From Erwinia amylovora (GTDB lineage: Bacteria > Pseudomonadota > Gammaproteobacteria > Enterobacterales > Enterobacteriaceae), in NCBI RefSeq assembly GCF_017161565.1, contig NZ_CP066796.1:1302001-1366000 (forward strand): a stretch of 64,000 nt of DNA, written 5' to 3'. The position numbers and the translations under genes are program-made. Within the stretch, counting starts at the first letter, position 1, and the number at the start of each line of letters is the position of its first letter. The notes under the pieces were generated by a model, which worked only from the letters and a program-made list of their open reading frames with translations, did not search any database and was not told the origin of the DNA. Shown here one piece after another: positions 17,456 to 26,298 of the stretch.

Positions 17456-18717
17456 AGCAGCCCCTTTTGTTCCATGCCGCTTATCACGTCCAGCGCGCTG
17501 CGGATGCCATCCTCATGGAAACCGTTATAGCTCCAGGCACCGCAGAACCAGCTACGGTTGTCGCCGTTGAGCCGCAGCCGCAGCTGCTGAGCCTGGGGCG
17601 AGTCGGCACCAAACTGCGGATGGTGATAGATGAAGCGGCGCAACACTTTGGCTTCATCAATCGGTTGCGACGGGTTGAGGCTGACGCAGAAGGTGTGACT
17701 GGCGTTGATGCCCTGCAAAATGTTCATATTGTAGGTAACACTGGCGGCGGCCTGCTCATCGCTTTTGCTGCAGTCATTAAGATGGTAGTTCCAGCTGGCC
17801 CAGGCGGCGCGTGCGCGCGGTAACAGGCTGATATCGGTGTGCAGCACCACTTCATTAGCGGCGTAGGGCACGCCGATCAACATGGTGCGCTCATCAGCAG
17901 ACGCGTCAGCCAGCAGGGCCAGTGCCTGGTCGCTGTGGCAGGCAAAGATGACCTGATCATAGCGCTGTAAACCACGCGAACTCTCCAGCGTGACGCCGTC
18001 GGCATCGCGGGTTACCCGTGTTACCGGCGTTGCCAGCCACAGGTTTATCTGATCGCCAATCCGCTGCATCATCCGCCGGATATACTGGCGTGAACCGCCT
18101 GGCACCACGAACCATTGCGGGCGCTGGGTTAAATCCAGCAGACCGTGGTGATTAAAGAAGTTGAGAAACTGGGCCAGTGGCATACTGCGCATCTGCGCCA
18201 GCGAGGTGGACCAGATAGCCGCCCCCATTGGCAGAATGTAATGCTGTGCAAAGAACTCGCTGAACCCGTGCTGACGCAGAAAGTCATCAAGCAACGCCTG
18301 CTGGCCGGGTTGTAGCAGCCACCTTTTAGCGCGGCGGTTGAATCGCACAATTTCCAGCAGGAAGCGGTAGAACGAGGGTTTCAGCAGGTTACTGCGCTGG
18401 GCAAACAGGCTACTGATCGAATGGCCGTTATACTCAAGACCGCTACGCTGATTGCGTACCGAAAAGCTCATTTCGGTCGGCTGGCTTTCCAGTCCCAGTT
18501 CGGCCAGCAGCGCCCGAAAGCGCGGATAGGTGCGATCGTTATAAACAATAAAGCCGGTGTCGATAGCCCGGCTTTCACCCGCCAGTTCGACGTCAACCGT
18601 TGCGGTATGGCCGCCAGGCGTTGAAGCGGCTTCGTACAGATCAACTTCTGCCTTTGCCGCCAGTTTCCACGCGCAGCTCAGGCCGGCAATACCACTACCA
18701 ATAATTGCAACCCGCAC
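17452..18717 (-). CDS. FAD-dependent amine oxidase-like oxidoreductase
   Basis: A 421-residue flavoprotein. The N-terminal Rossmann motif IGSGIAGLSCAWKL (residues 6-19) and VDLYEAASTPGGHTATVDVE bind FAD. A C-terminal FAD block (NRSWFCGAWSYNGFHEDGI) is intact. Related proteins are annotated as NAD/FAD-binding proteins or desaturase-like amine oxidases and work with Cfa and DUF1365 partners on membrane lipids. The start is GTG, 4 nt beyond the SDR stop. The substrate is not known. Confidence 0.88.
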   Translation of the reverse strand: MRVAIIGSGIAGLSCAWKLAAKAEVDLYEAASTPGGHTATVDVELAGESRAIDTGFIVYNDRTYPRFRALLAELGLESQPTEMSFSVRNQRSGLEYNGHSISSLFAQRSNLLKPSFYRFLLEIVRFNRRAKRWLLQPGQQALLDDFLRQHGFSEFFAQHYILPMGAAIWSTSLAQMRSMPLAQFLNFFNHHGLLDLTQRPQWFVVPGGSRQYIRRMMQRIGDQINLWLATPVTRVTRDADGVTLESSRGLQRYDQVIFACHSDQALALLADASADERTMLIGVPYAANEVVLHTDISLLPRARAAWASWNYHLNDCSKSDEQAAASVTYNMNILQGINASHTFCVSLNPSQPIDEAKVLRRFIYHHPQFGADSPQAQQLRLRLNGDNRSWFCGAWSYNGFHEDGIRSALDVISGMEQKGLL

Positions 18718-18720
18718 GGA

Positions 18721-19437
18721 TTACCTCGCTATTTTTTGCGTTAACAGACGCTGAAGGCCAAGGGGCAACCGGGAAGTCACCCGCAACATAAAGGCAAACA
18801 GGCGGGGAAAGGCGATTTCAGTCTGCCCTTTGGCCAGCCCACGGCGGATAAAACGCGATGCCTGCATCGTATCGACCATCATTGGCATGGCAAAGTCATT
18901 GCGCTGCGTCAGCGGGGTATCGACGAAGCCGGGTAACACCAGGCTGATGCCTATCTGCTGGCGCTTAATGTCCTGTGCCAGACTGCGGGCGAAATACGCC
19001 AGCGCCGCTTTCGATGCCCCATAGGCTTCAGCGCGGGGCAGAGCGACCAGGCTGGCGATGGACCCCACCAGCGCCACGCGGCTGCCGGGCTGCATCTGCG
19101 GCAGCAGGGCATCAAGGCAGTTGATCGGCCCACTGAAATTAGTCTGCATCACGCGGTGGACTTTTTCGGCTTCCACAATGCCGTGGTCGAGGTATTCACA
19201 GGTGCCGGCGCACAGGATCGCCAACTCGACGATGCGGCCGGAAAGGGCGGCCCGCGTCGCCGCCAGGTCGGTGATATCAAAGGTGCAGATATCGATGTGC
19301 GCGTGTCCTGCATGCTGCGCCTCCAGCTTTTGCTGACTGCGCCCACAGGCGATGACGTGCCAGCCGTCGGCGGCGTAATCGCGCGCCAGCTGCAGGCCAA
19401 TCCCGGAACTGGCTCCGGTGATAAGTACGCGTTTCAT
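18721..19437 (-). CDS. Short-chain dehydrogenase/reductase
   Basis: A 238-residue classical SDR. The cofactor motif ITGASSGIGLQLARDYA is at residues 6-22, and the catalytic Ser-Tyr-Lys set is visible as VGSIAS followed by YGASKAAL. The C-terminal part is longer and more hydrophobic than in minimal SDRs, which may aid membrane association. It overlaps the upstream NTF2-like gene by 4 nt (ATGA), so it belongs to the operon. The substrate is unknown; the conserved neighbourhood suggests a lipid-related carbonyl or alcohol. Confidence 0.9.
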   Translation of the reverse strand: MKRVLITGASSGIGLQLARDYAADGWHVIACGRSQQKLEAQHAGHAHIDICTFDITDLAATRAALSGRIVELAILCAGTCEYLDHGIVEAEKVHRVMQTNFSGPINCLDALLPQMQPGSRVALVGSIASLVALPRAEAYGASKAALAYFARSLAQDIKRQQIGISLVLPGFVDTPLTQRNDFAMPMMVDTMQASRFIRRGLAKGQTEIAFPRLFAFMLRVTSRLPLGLQRLLTQKIAR

Positions 19438-19865
19438 GGTTGTAACCTCTTTCTGACCAGGCGCACAGCGGCACCCACAAGCGGCAACTTTTCATAAATC
19501 ATCGCACCCATGTCGTAGTAATCACGCTGAAAGACCACCTTGCCATCACGCAACTGCAGATAGCTGCTACCTTCCAGCGTTTGATCAGCGCCGCCCTGCA
19601 ACCGGGGATGAGCGTACTCCATGCGCCACAGCAGCAGGGCATCATCATCAAATTCCCGGGTTAGCGTCACCACAAAGCGGCAATAGCGCATGTTTTTTAA
19701 CAATGCGGCAAAGTAGCGTTCCACCACGGCCAGCCCCTGATGTTCACCAACCGGGTCGCACAGGCGAATGTCCGGGTGGTAGATCGCGGCCAGCATCGAC
19801 AGTTGGCTGGCATCAAGCCGTTGATAAAACGCCACCAGTTGTTTCAGTGCTGCCTGCTGCGTCAT
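19434..19865 (-). CDS. NTF2-like (SnoaL-type) protein
   Basis: A 143-residue protein of the nuclear transport factor 2-like fold: LVAFYQRLDASQLSMLAAIY, RLCDPVGEHQGLAVVERYF, and a C-terminal VVFQRDYYDMGAMIYEKLP segment. Such proteins are small ligand-binding or isomerase-like domains. It is the first structural gene after the MerR regulator (11-bp gap) and overlaps the SDR gene by 4 nt. No specific activity is assigned. Confidence 0.85.
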   Translation of the reverse strand: MTQQAALKQLVAFYQRLDASQLSMLAAIYHPDIRLCDPVGEHQGLAVVERYFAALLKNMRYCRFVVTLTREFDDDALLLWRMEYAHPRLQGGADQTLEGSSYLQLRDGKVVFQRDYYDMGAMIYEKLPLVGAAVRLVRKRLQP

Positions 19866-19876
19866 TGATGATTCCT

Positions 19877-20608
19877 TCAGTGAACGTGAGGGGTGACAGA
19901 GAATCCCTGTTCCTGCCAGTGAGCCAATTGTTCTTCCTGGCGCCGGGTCAGCGTTTTACCGCTGTAGACAAAAATATGCTGGCCGGGAAAAAGTTCGGGG
20001 CGCGGTGATCCCAGCGGTTCTGCCAGCAGGTCAATGCGCCAACCTTGCTGCGCCAGCCGCCAGGCTTCCAGCCACAGGCGCGTACGATCGGTTATCCCCC
20101 AACCAATCAGCAATGCATCTTTTCCTGCTTTCTTACGCGCGCCGGTCAGGCAAAAGGAGATGTAATCAATCAGTGCACCATCGAGAAAACTGCACAGGGT
20201 GCGCGCGGTGTTTTGATCCAGCCCAAGGCGCTGGCGGATGGGGACAAAAACCTCGTCGATCAGAGTATCAACCGGAAATTCTTTTCCTAATGAGGCAATT
20301 TTAACGCGCAGTTTGGATGGGCGCACCAGCCGAATAACGCTCATCATCTCGTCCTGAAGAGCAACTATGCCATTATCCTGGCTAATATTTTCGCCTTCCA
20401 GCAAGGCCCTGACCTTGCCTACCGATACGCCGCTCTCAATCCAGCGTTTGATCTCTTCAATACGCTGTATATCTTCATCATCGAACTGGCGGTGGCCACC
20501 CTCGGTGCGCTGGGGTTTCAGCAGTCCATAACGTCGTTGCCAGGCGCGCAGTGTGACCGGGTTAATACCGCACTTTTCGGCAACGTCTCCGATGCTGTAC
20601 AGGGTCAT
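19877..20608 (-). CDS. mlrA: MerR-family regulator of the MlrA type
   Basis: A 243-residue protein, the same length as E. coli MlrA. The winged helix-turn-helix domain reads [20 protein letters not shown] and [18 protein letters not shown]; the C-terminal domain ([34 protein letters not shown]) matches MlrA throughout. In E. coli MlrA activates csgD and so curli. MlrA resembles a B12-type light-sensing CarH/LitR layout, but the His-rich cobalamin motif is not evident here. Unlike in E. coli, this gene heads a seven-gene operon for lipid-type enzymes and likely regulates it. The ATG has AGAGG upstream. Two TGTACA half-sites lie 56-81 bp before the start. Confidence 0.85.
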   Translation of the reverse strand: MTLYSIGDVAEKCGINPVTLRAWQRRYGLLKPQRTEGGHRQFDDEDIQRIEEIKRWIESGVSVGKVRALLEGENISQDNGIVALQDEMMSVIRLVRPSKLRVKIASLGKEFPVDTLIDEVFVPIRQRLGLDQNTARTLCSFLDGALIDYISFCLTGARKKAGKDALLIGWGITDRTRLWLEAWRLAQQGWRIDLLAEPLGSPRPELFPGQHIFVYSGKTLTRRQEEQLAHWQEQGFSVTPHVH

Positions 20609-20663
20609 GAATTACCTCTTACTGACTGTCAGACCTGCCACCAAACTACTCAATTCTGCTTTG

Positions 20664-20690
20664 TTGTACAAACTTTTTTTTTATGTACAA
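20664..20690 (-). promoter_or_regulatory. Paired TGTACA half-sites upstream of mlrA (probable MerR-type operator)
   Basis: TTGTACAA (20664-20671) and ATGTACAA (20683-20690) lie 19 bp apart centre to centre, separated by a T-rich run. CarH/LitR-type MerR regulators recognise TnTACA-like half-sites, and MerR proteins usually bind in the -35/-10 spacer. The pair sits just upstream of the mlrA-led operon, so autoregulation is likely but untested. Confidence 0.5.
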
Positions 20691-20758
20691 CTTGTCGGGG
20701 CGGGAAAACGCGGCTGAATCTCATAAAAGAGATTAATTCCCATATTTGAAACAATTAA

Positions 20759-21322
20759 ATGGACATTAATTCAACATAACAACGGCTTGCCCGGCGTCTT
20801 GCAGACCTGAGGCTGGAAAAAAACTGGTCGCTGGAGACGCTGGCCGAACTTTCCGGCATTAGCCGCGCTTCACTGTCGCGAATTGAACGGGCGGAGAGCA
20901 GCCCGACGGCCAGCTTGCTCAATCGCCTGTGCCACCTCTATGGCTTCACCCTGTCACGCTTGTTAAGCGAGGTTGAGCAGGACGGAATTCAGCTGCTGCG
21001 TACGGATAGTCAAAGCCTCTGGTACGATGCGCAGAGCGGTTACCGGCGGCGTAGCGTATCGCCCCCGGCACAGGCATTTCAGGCTGAACTGGTTGAAGCA
21101 CGGCTGGATGTCGGTGCGCGTATCGACTACGACCTACCGCCGCTGGCCGGGCTGGAGCAGCATATCTGGATGCTGGGCGGCGTGCTGGAATTTACCCTGG
21201 ACAATCGCCATTGGCGGCTGGAGCAGGGGGATTGTCTGCGCTTTCATCTGTCTGGCCGCAGCTCTTTTCATGCGCCGGAGGCCACGGGGGCGCACTATGC
21301 GCTGGTGGTGGCTCGCCCATGA
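20759..21322 (+). pseudogene. XRE-family HTH regulator with C-terminal cupin, broken by a TAA at codon 7
   Basis: From the ATG at 20759 the frame reads MDINST, then TAA (20777-20779), then QRLARRLADLRLEKNWSLET, AELSGISRASLSRIERAESS and an uninterrupted remainder to 21322. The HTH domain (about residues 10-65) is intact and a cupin-type sensor domain follows (LPPLAGLEQHIWMLGG, LEQGDCLRFHLSG). Full-length relatives start just upstream of this HTH, so the stop codon removes the natural start. There is no other good start before the HTH; a CTG or the in-frame ATG at 20915 would give a shortened or HTH-less protein. The last base pairs overlap the acetyltransferase start (ATGA). It is divergent from mlrA. 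I call it a recent pseudogene, though reinitiation is possible. Confidence 0.7.
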
Positions 21323-21837
21323 CGGACTATCAATGGTTAACGGCGCAGCAGGCGCAGGCAGAACTTCCGGCACTGTGTGCGGTGCTTGATGGCTGTATTG
21401 CAGAGGGGGCGAGTATCGGTTTTATCCAGCGTGACCCTGAATTACTGCGCCACTTCTGGCAGGATGCGCTACTTAGCCTGGCATGTGGAGATAAGCAGCT
21501 GCTGGTGGCGCGCATTGAAGGGCGGATTGTGGCGACGGTGATGCTGGCGCTGGCGATGCCGGCTAACGGGGCACATCGCGGTGAAATTATTAAGCTGCTG
21601 GTTCACCCGGACGCCCGGCGGCGCGGCATCGCCCGGCAGCTGATGTGCCGGGCCGAACAGAAGGCATGGCAGGCCGGACGCAGTCTGCTGGTGCTGGACA
21701 CGCGCAGCGGCGATATCGCTGAATCGCTCTAACTGCAGCTCGGCTGGCAGGTAGCCGGGCAGATCCCCGCCTGTGCGCGCTCCACGGCAGGTGATCTGGA
21801 TACCACTACGCTGATGTATAAACAGCACAGCGGCTAA
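21319..21837 (+). pseudogene. GNAT acetyltransferase with an in-frame stop near its C-terminus
   Basis: The ATG overlaps the XRE stop. The protein reads MTDYQWLTAQQAQAELPAL and has the acetyl-CoA site as VHPDARRRGIARQLM, typical of GNAT enzymes. After DTRSGDIAESL the frame meets TAA (21730-21732) where GNAT proteins usually have an aromatic residue, then continues LQLGWQVAGQIPACARSTAG to the stop at 21835-21837. The truncated product lacks the last beta strands that complete the fold. The XRE and GNAT genes were evidently one two-gene unit, and both now carry a single nonsense codon. Confidence 0.75.
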
Positions 21838-21943
21838 ACTTTTCTGTTAGCGGCGCGATAGTTTTTGCCAACCGGCGTTTGCAGGCTGACGGCGACGCCA
21901 TACTGTGCAAAAATACAGCCCTGTTTAGCTGGAATTGGTTGTC

Positions 21944-24106
21944 ATGGCGTTAACTGTCGCGTTAAAAACGCAGATTGCCGGGTGGTATAAAGCCCTGCAA
22001 CAGCAAGTCCCCGATTTTATTCCGCGCGCCCCGCAGCGGCAGATGATCGCCGAAGTGGCGAAAACGCTGGCGGGGGACGATGGCCGTCACCTGGCGATAG
22101 AAGCGCCTACCGGGGTGGGGAAAACCCTCTCTTATCTGATCCCCGGCATCGCCGTGAGCCGTGCCGGGGAAAAACCGCTGGTGGTCAGTACCGCTAACGT
22201 GGCGTTGCAGGATCAGATTTTCAGTAAAGATCTGCCGCTGTTAAAAAAGATTATCCCCGAACTTAAGTTTACCGCCGCCTTTGGCCGTGGACGCTATGTC
22301 TGCCCGCGTAACCTGTCGGCGCTGGCTGGCGACGAGCAGCAGCAGGGCGATCTGCTGCTGTTTCTCGACGAGCAGATGACCGCCAGTAAAGATGAGCGCG
22401 CGGTCTGTAGCGAACTGGAAAAATCCCTTAACCGCCATCAGTGGGACGGGCTGCGCGATCACAGTGCGGAAAACATTGAAGATTCTCTCTGGCAGCGCCT
22501 CAGTACTGATAAGGCCAACTGCCTCGGCAGCCACTGTCACTGGTTCCGCGAATGCCCGTTTTACGTGGCGCGGCGCGAAATTGAACATGCTGACGTGGTG
22601 GTGGCGAACCACGCGCTGGTGATGGCGGCGCTGGAAACCGAATCGGTGCTGCCGCCGCCGAAAGAACTGCTGCTGGTGCTGGATGAAGGCCATCATCTGC
22701 CGGAAGTGGCGCGTGATGCGCTGGAGATGAGCGGGGACGTCACACCGGGCTGGAACGCGCTGCAGCTCGATCTGTTCTGCCGGCTGGTAGAGCAGTGCCT
22801 GGCGCAGTTCCGCCCGAAACGACCGCCACCGCTTAGCCATCCTGACAAACTCAAAGCCCACTGCGAAAATCTGCGTGAGCAGCTGCAGCTGCTCACGCAG
22901 ATTTTCGCGCTGTATCTGCCCGCTGAAGGGCAGGAAGACGAGTTCCGCTTTGAAATGGGGCGCTTGCCGGAAGAGATAATGGCCCTGTGCGCCCGGCTGT
23001 TTAAGCTCAGTGACGCGCTGCGCGGGCTGGCCGAAGGGCTGATGAACGACCTGAGTGAGAAAACCGGCCAGTTTGACGTGGTGCGCCTGCAACGCACGCT
23101 GATCCAGATGAGCCGTGCGCTCGGTGCGTTCGAGGCCAGCAGCAAGCTGTGGCGGCTGGCCTCGATGGAGCAGGCTTCCGGTGCACCGGTATCGAAATGG
23201 GTTACGCGCGAAATACGCGACGGCAACGCGCATTACCTGTTTCACTGCGCCGGCATTCGCGTCAGCGAACAGCTGGAAAAGCTGCTGTGGCGCAAAATTC
23301 CCCATGTGGTACTGACCTCGGCCACGCTGCGTTCGCTGAACAGCTTCCAGCGCCTGCAGGAGATGTCCGGCCTGAGCGAAAAGGCCGGCGATCGCTTTGT
23401 GGCGCTGGACTCGCCGTTTAACCATGTCGCGCAGGGCAAGCTGGTCATCCCGCAGATGAAGCTGGAGCCGATGCTGGCCAATGAGGTGCAGCACCTGGCG
23501 GAAATGGCGCACTTCTTCCGCCAGCAGATCCGCCTGGCGGCGCATAAAGGCATCCTGGTGCTGTTTGCCAGTAATCGCGCCATGCAGCAGTTTCTCAGCT
23601 ATCTGCCCGAACTGCGTCTGATGATGCTGGTGCAGGGGGATAAACCCCGCCCCGCGCTGGTGGCGCTGCACCGCCAGCGCGTGGAGCGGGGCGAAACCAG
23701 CGTACTGGTTGGCCTGCAGTCCTTTGCCGAGGGGCTGGATCTGAAAGGTGAGCTGCTGTCGCAGGTGCATATTCATAAAATAGCTTTCCCGCCGGTGGAC
23801 AGCCCGGTTATTTTGACGGAAGGGGAGTGGCTGAAAAGCCTGAAGCGCTATCCTTTTGAAGTGCAGAGTTTGCCCAGCGCCTCTTTTAATCTGATCCAGC
23901 AGGTCGGGCGACTGATCCGCAGTCATGACTGCTTCGGCGAAATCGTGATTTACGACCGCAGACTGATCAACAAAAGCTATGGCGCGCGCCTGCTGGGGGC
24001 GCTGCCGGTATTCCCGATAGAGCAGCCACCAATGCCGCAAGGAGAGCTGCCAAAAGCCACTGCCGCCGCCGTGGGCAAAAAAACGGCCGCCCGGCGACGA
24101 CGTTAA
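21944..24106 (+). CDS. dinG: ATP-dependent DNA helicase DinG
   Basis: A 720-residue XPD-like 5'-3' helicase of the SOS response that resolves D-loops, R-loops and forked structures. Walker A is APTGVGKT (residues 54-61) and the DEAH-like box is DEGHHLP. The Fe-S cluster cysteines are visible in RYVCPRN, CLGSHC and RECPF. Motif VI appears as QQVGRLIRSH. The ATG at 21944 matches E. coli DinG (MALT...); an upstream GTG/ATG would add three residues. ybiB follows 22 bp later, as in E. coli. A perfect 46-bp palindrome lies within codons about 307-322. No LexA box was identified with confidence. Confidence 0.97.
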   Translation: MALTVALKTQIAGWYKALQQQVPDFIPRAPQRQMIAEVAKTLAGDDGRHLAIEAPTGVGKTLSYLIPGIAVSRAGEKPLVVSTANVALQDQIFSKDLPLLKKIIPELKFTAAFGRGRYVCPRNLSALAGDEQQQGDLLLFLDEQMTASKDERAVCSELEKSLNRHQWDGLRDHSAENIEDSLWQRLSTDKANCLGSHCHWFRECPFYVARREIEHADVVVANHALVMAALETESVLPPPKELLLVLDEGHHLPEVARDALEMSGDVTPGWNALQLDLFCRLVEQCLAQFRPKRPPPLSHPDKLKAHCENLREQLQLLTQIFALYLPAEGQEDEFRFEMGRLPEEIMALCARLFKLSDALRGLAEGLMNDLSEKTGQFDVVRLQRTLIQMSRALGAFEASSKLWRLASMEQASGAPVSKWVTREIRDGNAHYLFHCAGIRVSEQLEKLLWRKIPHVVLTSATLRSLNSFQRLQEMSGLSEKAGDRFVALDSPFNHVAQGKLVIPQMKLEPMLANEVQHLAEMAHFFRQQIRLAAHKGILVLFASNRAMQQFLSYLPELRLMMLVQGDKPRPALVALHRQRVERGETSVLVGLQSFAEGLDLKGELLSQVHIHKIAFPPVDSPVILTEGEWLKSLKRYPFEVQSLPSASFNLIQQVGRLIRSHDCFGEIVIYDRRLINKSYGARLLGALPVFPIEQPPMPQGELPKATAAAVGKKTAARRRR
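22863..22908. repeat. Perfect 46-bp palindrome inside dinG
   Basis: The 23-nt left arm starts GCGAAAATCTGCGTGAGCAG and is exactly complementary to the right arm with no spacer; the centre is GCTGCAGC at 22885/22886. It encodes ENLREQLQLLTQIFA and encodes the same peptide on the opposite strand. The ends do not extend (T at 22862, G at 22909). It could form a long mRNA hairpin or a DNA cruciform. Confidence 0.95.
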
Positions 24107-24128
24107 CCGACTTAGCGAGCAGATAAGC

Positions 24129-25100
24129 ATGGAATACAACAAGATTATCAAAGAGATTGGCCGTGGTAAAAACCATGCCCGTGATATCGACGCCGACACG
24201 GCGTGTGCGCTCTATCGCCAGATGCTGGCGGCAGAAGTGCCGCCGCTGGAGCTGGGCGCGATGCTGATAGCGCTGCGTATCAAAGGGGAAGGCGAGCAGG
24301 AGATGCTCGGTTTTTACCGGGCGATGCAGGAGCTGATGCCGCGCCTGACGCCACCGGTACAGCGGCCGATGCCGGTGGTGATCCCCAGCTATAACGGTGC
24401 ACGTAAGCAGGGGAATCTGACGCCGCTGCTGGCGATGCTGCTGGGGGAGCTGGGCTTTCCGCTCGTGGTGCACGGCATCAGCGACGACGCCACGCGTATT
24501 ACCAGTGAGGCGGTATTTGCCGCGCTCGGCGTTCCCGCCGTGCGCTCAGCCGCAGAGGCTCAGGCAAAACTGGATGCGGGCGAGCTGGTATTTTTCCCGG
24601 TGGGTCAGCTGTGCGCCCCGCTGGAGCAGCAGCTGGCACTGCGCTGGCGCATGGGCGTGCGTAACAGCGCGCACACCCTTGCCAAGCTGGCGACACCGTT
24701 TGCGGAGGATGCCGCACTGCGTATCGCCAGCGTGTCGCACCCGGAATACATTCCGCGCATCGCCAAATTTTTCAGCGCCGTTGGCGGCCGTGGGCTGCTG
24801 CTTAACGGCACGGAAGGAGAAGTGTATGCCAACCCGCAGCGCTGCCCGTCCATTAGCCTGATTGCCGGAGCAGAGCCGCAGCTGCTGGTCGCGCGCCAGC
24901 CCGACTGGTTAGCCGGCGTTGACCAGCTGCCGCCAGCCAAAGATGCCCCAACCACCGCCGCCTGGATCCGCCGCTGCCTGCAACGTGAAGTCGCCGTGCC
25001 GCAGTCGCTGCGGCTGCAAATCGCCTGCTGTTATCTGGCAACCGGACGTGCGCCGGATGTGGATGCGGCCCTGGCGCAGATCGCTCAGGCCGGGTATTGA
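24129..25100 (+). CDS. ybiB: YbiB, TrpD2-type phosphoribosyltransferase-like DNA-binding protein
   Basis: A 323-residue protein resembling anthranilate phosphoribosyltransferase: the N-terminal helical domain (ALYRQMLAAEVPPLELGAML), PSYNGARKQGNLTPLLA, and VRNSAHTLAKLATPF. E. coli YbiB (TrpD2 family) binds nucleic acid and lacks anthranilate transferase activity; it is LexA-linked through dinG. The ATG has AGCAGATAAGC upstream. The 22-bp gap to dinG suggests co-transcription. Confidence 0.93.
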   Translation: MEYNKIIKEIGRGKNHARDIDADTACALYRQMLAAEVPPLELGAMLIALRIKGEGEQEMLGFYRAMQELMPRLTPPVQRPMPVVIPSYNGARKQGNLTPLLAMLLGELGFPLVVHGISDDATRITSEAVFAALGVPAVRSAAEAQAKLDAGELVFFPVGQLCAPLEQQLALRWRMGVRNSAHTLAKLATPFAEDAALRIASVSHPEYIPRIAKFFSAVGGRGLLLNGTEGEVYANPQRCPSISLIAGAEPQLLVARQPDWLAGVDQLPPAKDAPTTAAWIRRCLQREVAVPQSLRLQIACCYLATGRAPDVDAALAQIAQAGY

Positions 25101-25131
25101 AGCTGGTCAGCACGACCGGTTATCTCGCAGC

Positions 25132-26298
25132 CTATGGGGATGACTTCAGCATCAGCTGCTGCTCAACCAGCGCGGTCCACAGCGCAATGCCCGGTCCAAT
25201 CAGCGCGTCGTTGAAATCATAATGGGCGTTGTGCAGCGGCGCGGAAGCGCTGGCACCGTCGGCTCCCAGCCAGAAATAAGCCCCCGGACAGGCTTCCAGC
25301 ATGCAGGCGAAATCTTCCGAGGCCATTGACGGATTGCTATTCCAGTGCACCCGTTCTGCCGGCAGCAGCGTTAGCGCGCCGTCACGCACCCGGGCCGCCT
25401 GCTGCGCATCGTTGACCGTGACCGGGTAGCCGCTCTGATAGTCAATGCTGCCGACGATGCCGAACGGGGTGGTAAAGGCGGTGACAAACTCATCAATCAT
25501 CTGGCGTACGCGGAGGCGCACATCGGCCTGCAGGCAGCGCAGCGTGCCGCGCAGCACCACCACTTCCGGGATCACGTTTATCGCTTCACCGCCGTTAATC
25601 TGGGTAATGCTGACCACCGCTGATGCCAGCGGAGAAAGACGGCGTGACGGGATGGTTTGCAGCGCCAGGATCAGCTGTGCGGCGGCGACCACCGGGTCGG
25701 CCCCGTTTTCCGGCATCGCCGCATGGCAGCTGCGGCCGCGCAGGGTGATTTCGAATGAATCCAGCGAGGCCATCATCGCCCCTTCGTTGACCGCCACATC
25801 ACCCGCAGCCAGCCCCGGCCAGTTGTGCATGCCGTAGATCGCCTCCATCGGGAACAGGGTAAACAGCCCTTCTTCCACCATACGGCGAGCGCCGCCGAGG
25901 TTTTCTTCCGCCGGTTGAAAAACAAAGTGCACGCTGCCGCTAAAGCGGCGGGTACGTGACAGATGTTTGGCGGCAGCCAGCAGAATGGCGGTGTGCCCGT
26001 CATGGCCGCAGGCGTGCATCACCCCCGGCCGGGTGGAGCGATGATCGGGGTTACCGAGTTCGGTTATCGGTAACGCATCCATATCTGCGCGCAGGCCAAT
26101 CGCCGGGCCGGGGCCGTTTTCCAGCGTGGCCACCACGCCGGTACCAGCCAGCCCGCGATGCACCTGCAACCCCAGCGCCGTCAGCTGTTCCGCCACTGTC
26201 TGCGCGGTTTGATGTTCCTGATAACCCAGTTCCGGGCAGGCATGCAGCTTTCTGCGCCAGGCGGTGGCTTCAGCGATCAGCGAATCGGGAATAGTCAT
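25132..26298 (-). CDS. M20-family amidohydrolase (HipO/AbgB-like)
   Basis: A 388-residue M20D metallopeptidase-type hydrolase. Metal ligands sit in the usual motifs: RADMDALPI, MHACGHDGHTA (His-Cys-Gly-His) and FQPAEENLGGA (Glu-Glu). A dimerisation domain lies between about residues 185 and 300. Family members remove acyl groups from N-acyl amino acids such as hippurate or N-acetyl-diaminopimelate. The gene is convergent with ybiB and adjacent to hutU on the same strand, so a link to amino-acid scavenging is possible. The substrate is not known. Confidence 0.88.
   Translation of the reverse strand: MTIPDSLIAEATAWRRKLHACPELGYQEHQTAQTVAEQLTALGLQVHRGLAGTGVVATLENGPGPAIGLRADMDALPITELGNPDHRSTRPGVMHACGHDGHTAILLAAAKHLSRTRRFSGSVHFVFQPAEENLGGARRMVEEGLFTLFPMEAIYGMHNWPGLAAGDVAVNEGAMMASLDSFEITLRGRSCHAAMPENGADPVVAAAQLILALQTIPSRRLSPLASAVVSITQINGGEAINVIPEVVVLRGTLRCLQADVRLRVRQMIDEFVTAFTTPFGIVGSIDYQSGYPVTVNDAQQAARVRDGALTLLPAERVHWNSNPSMASEDFACMLEACPGAYFWLGADGASASAPLHNAHYDFNDALIGPGIALWTALVEQQLMLKSSP

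Noticed and set aside
22241..24199. A 652-codon open frame antisense to dinG
   Set aside because: Composition is typical of an antisense shadow (Gln/His/Arg rich), it has no family motif, and the dinG frame is fully conserved.
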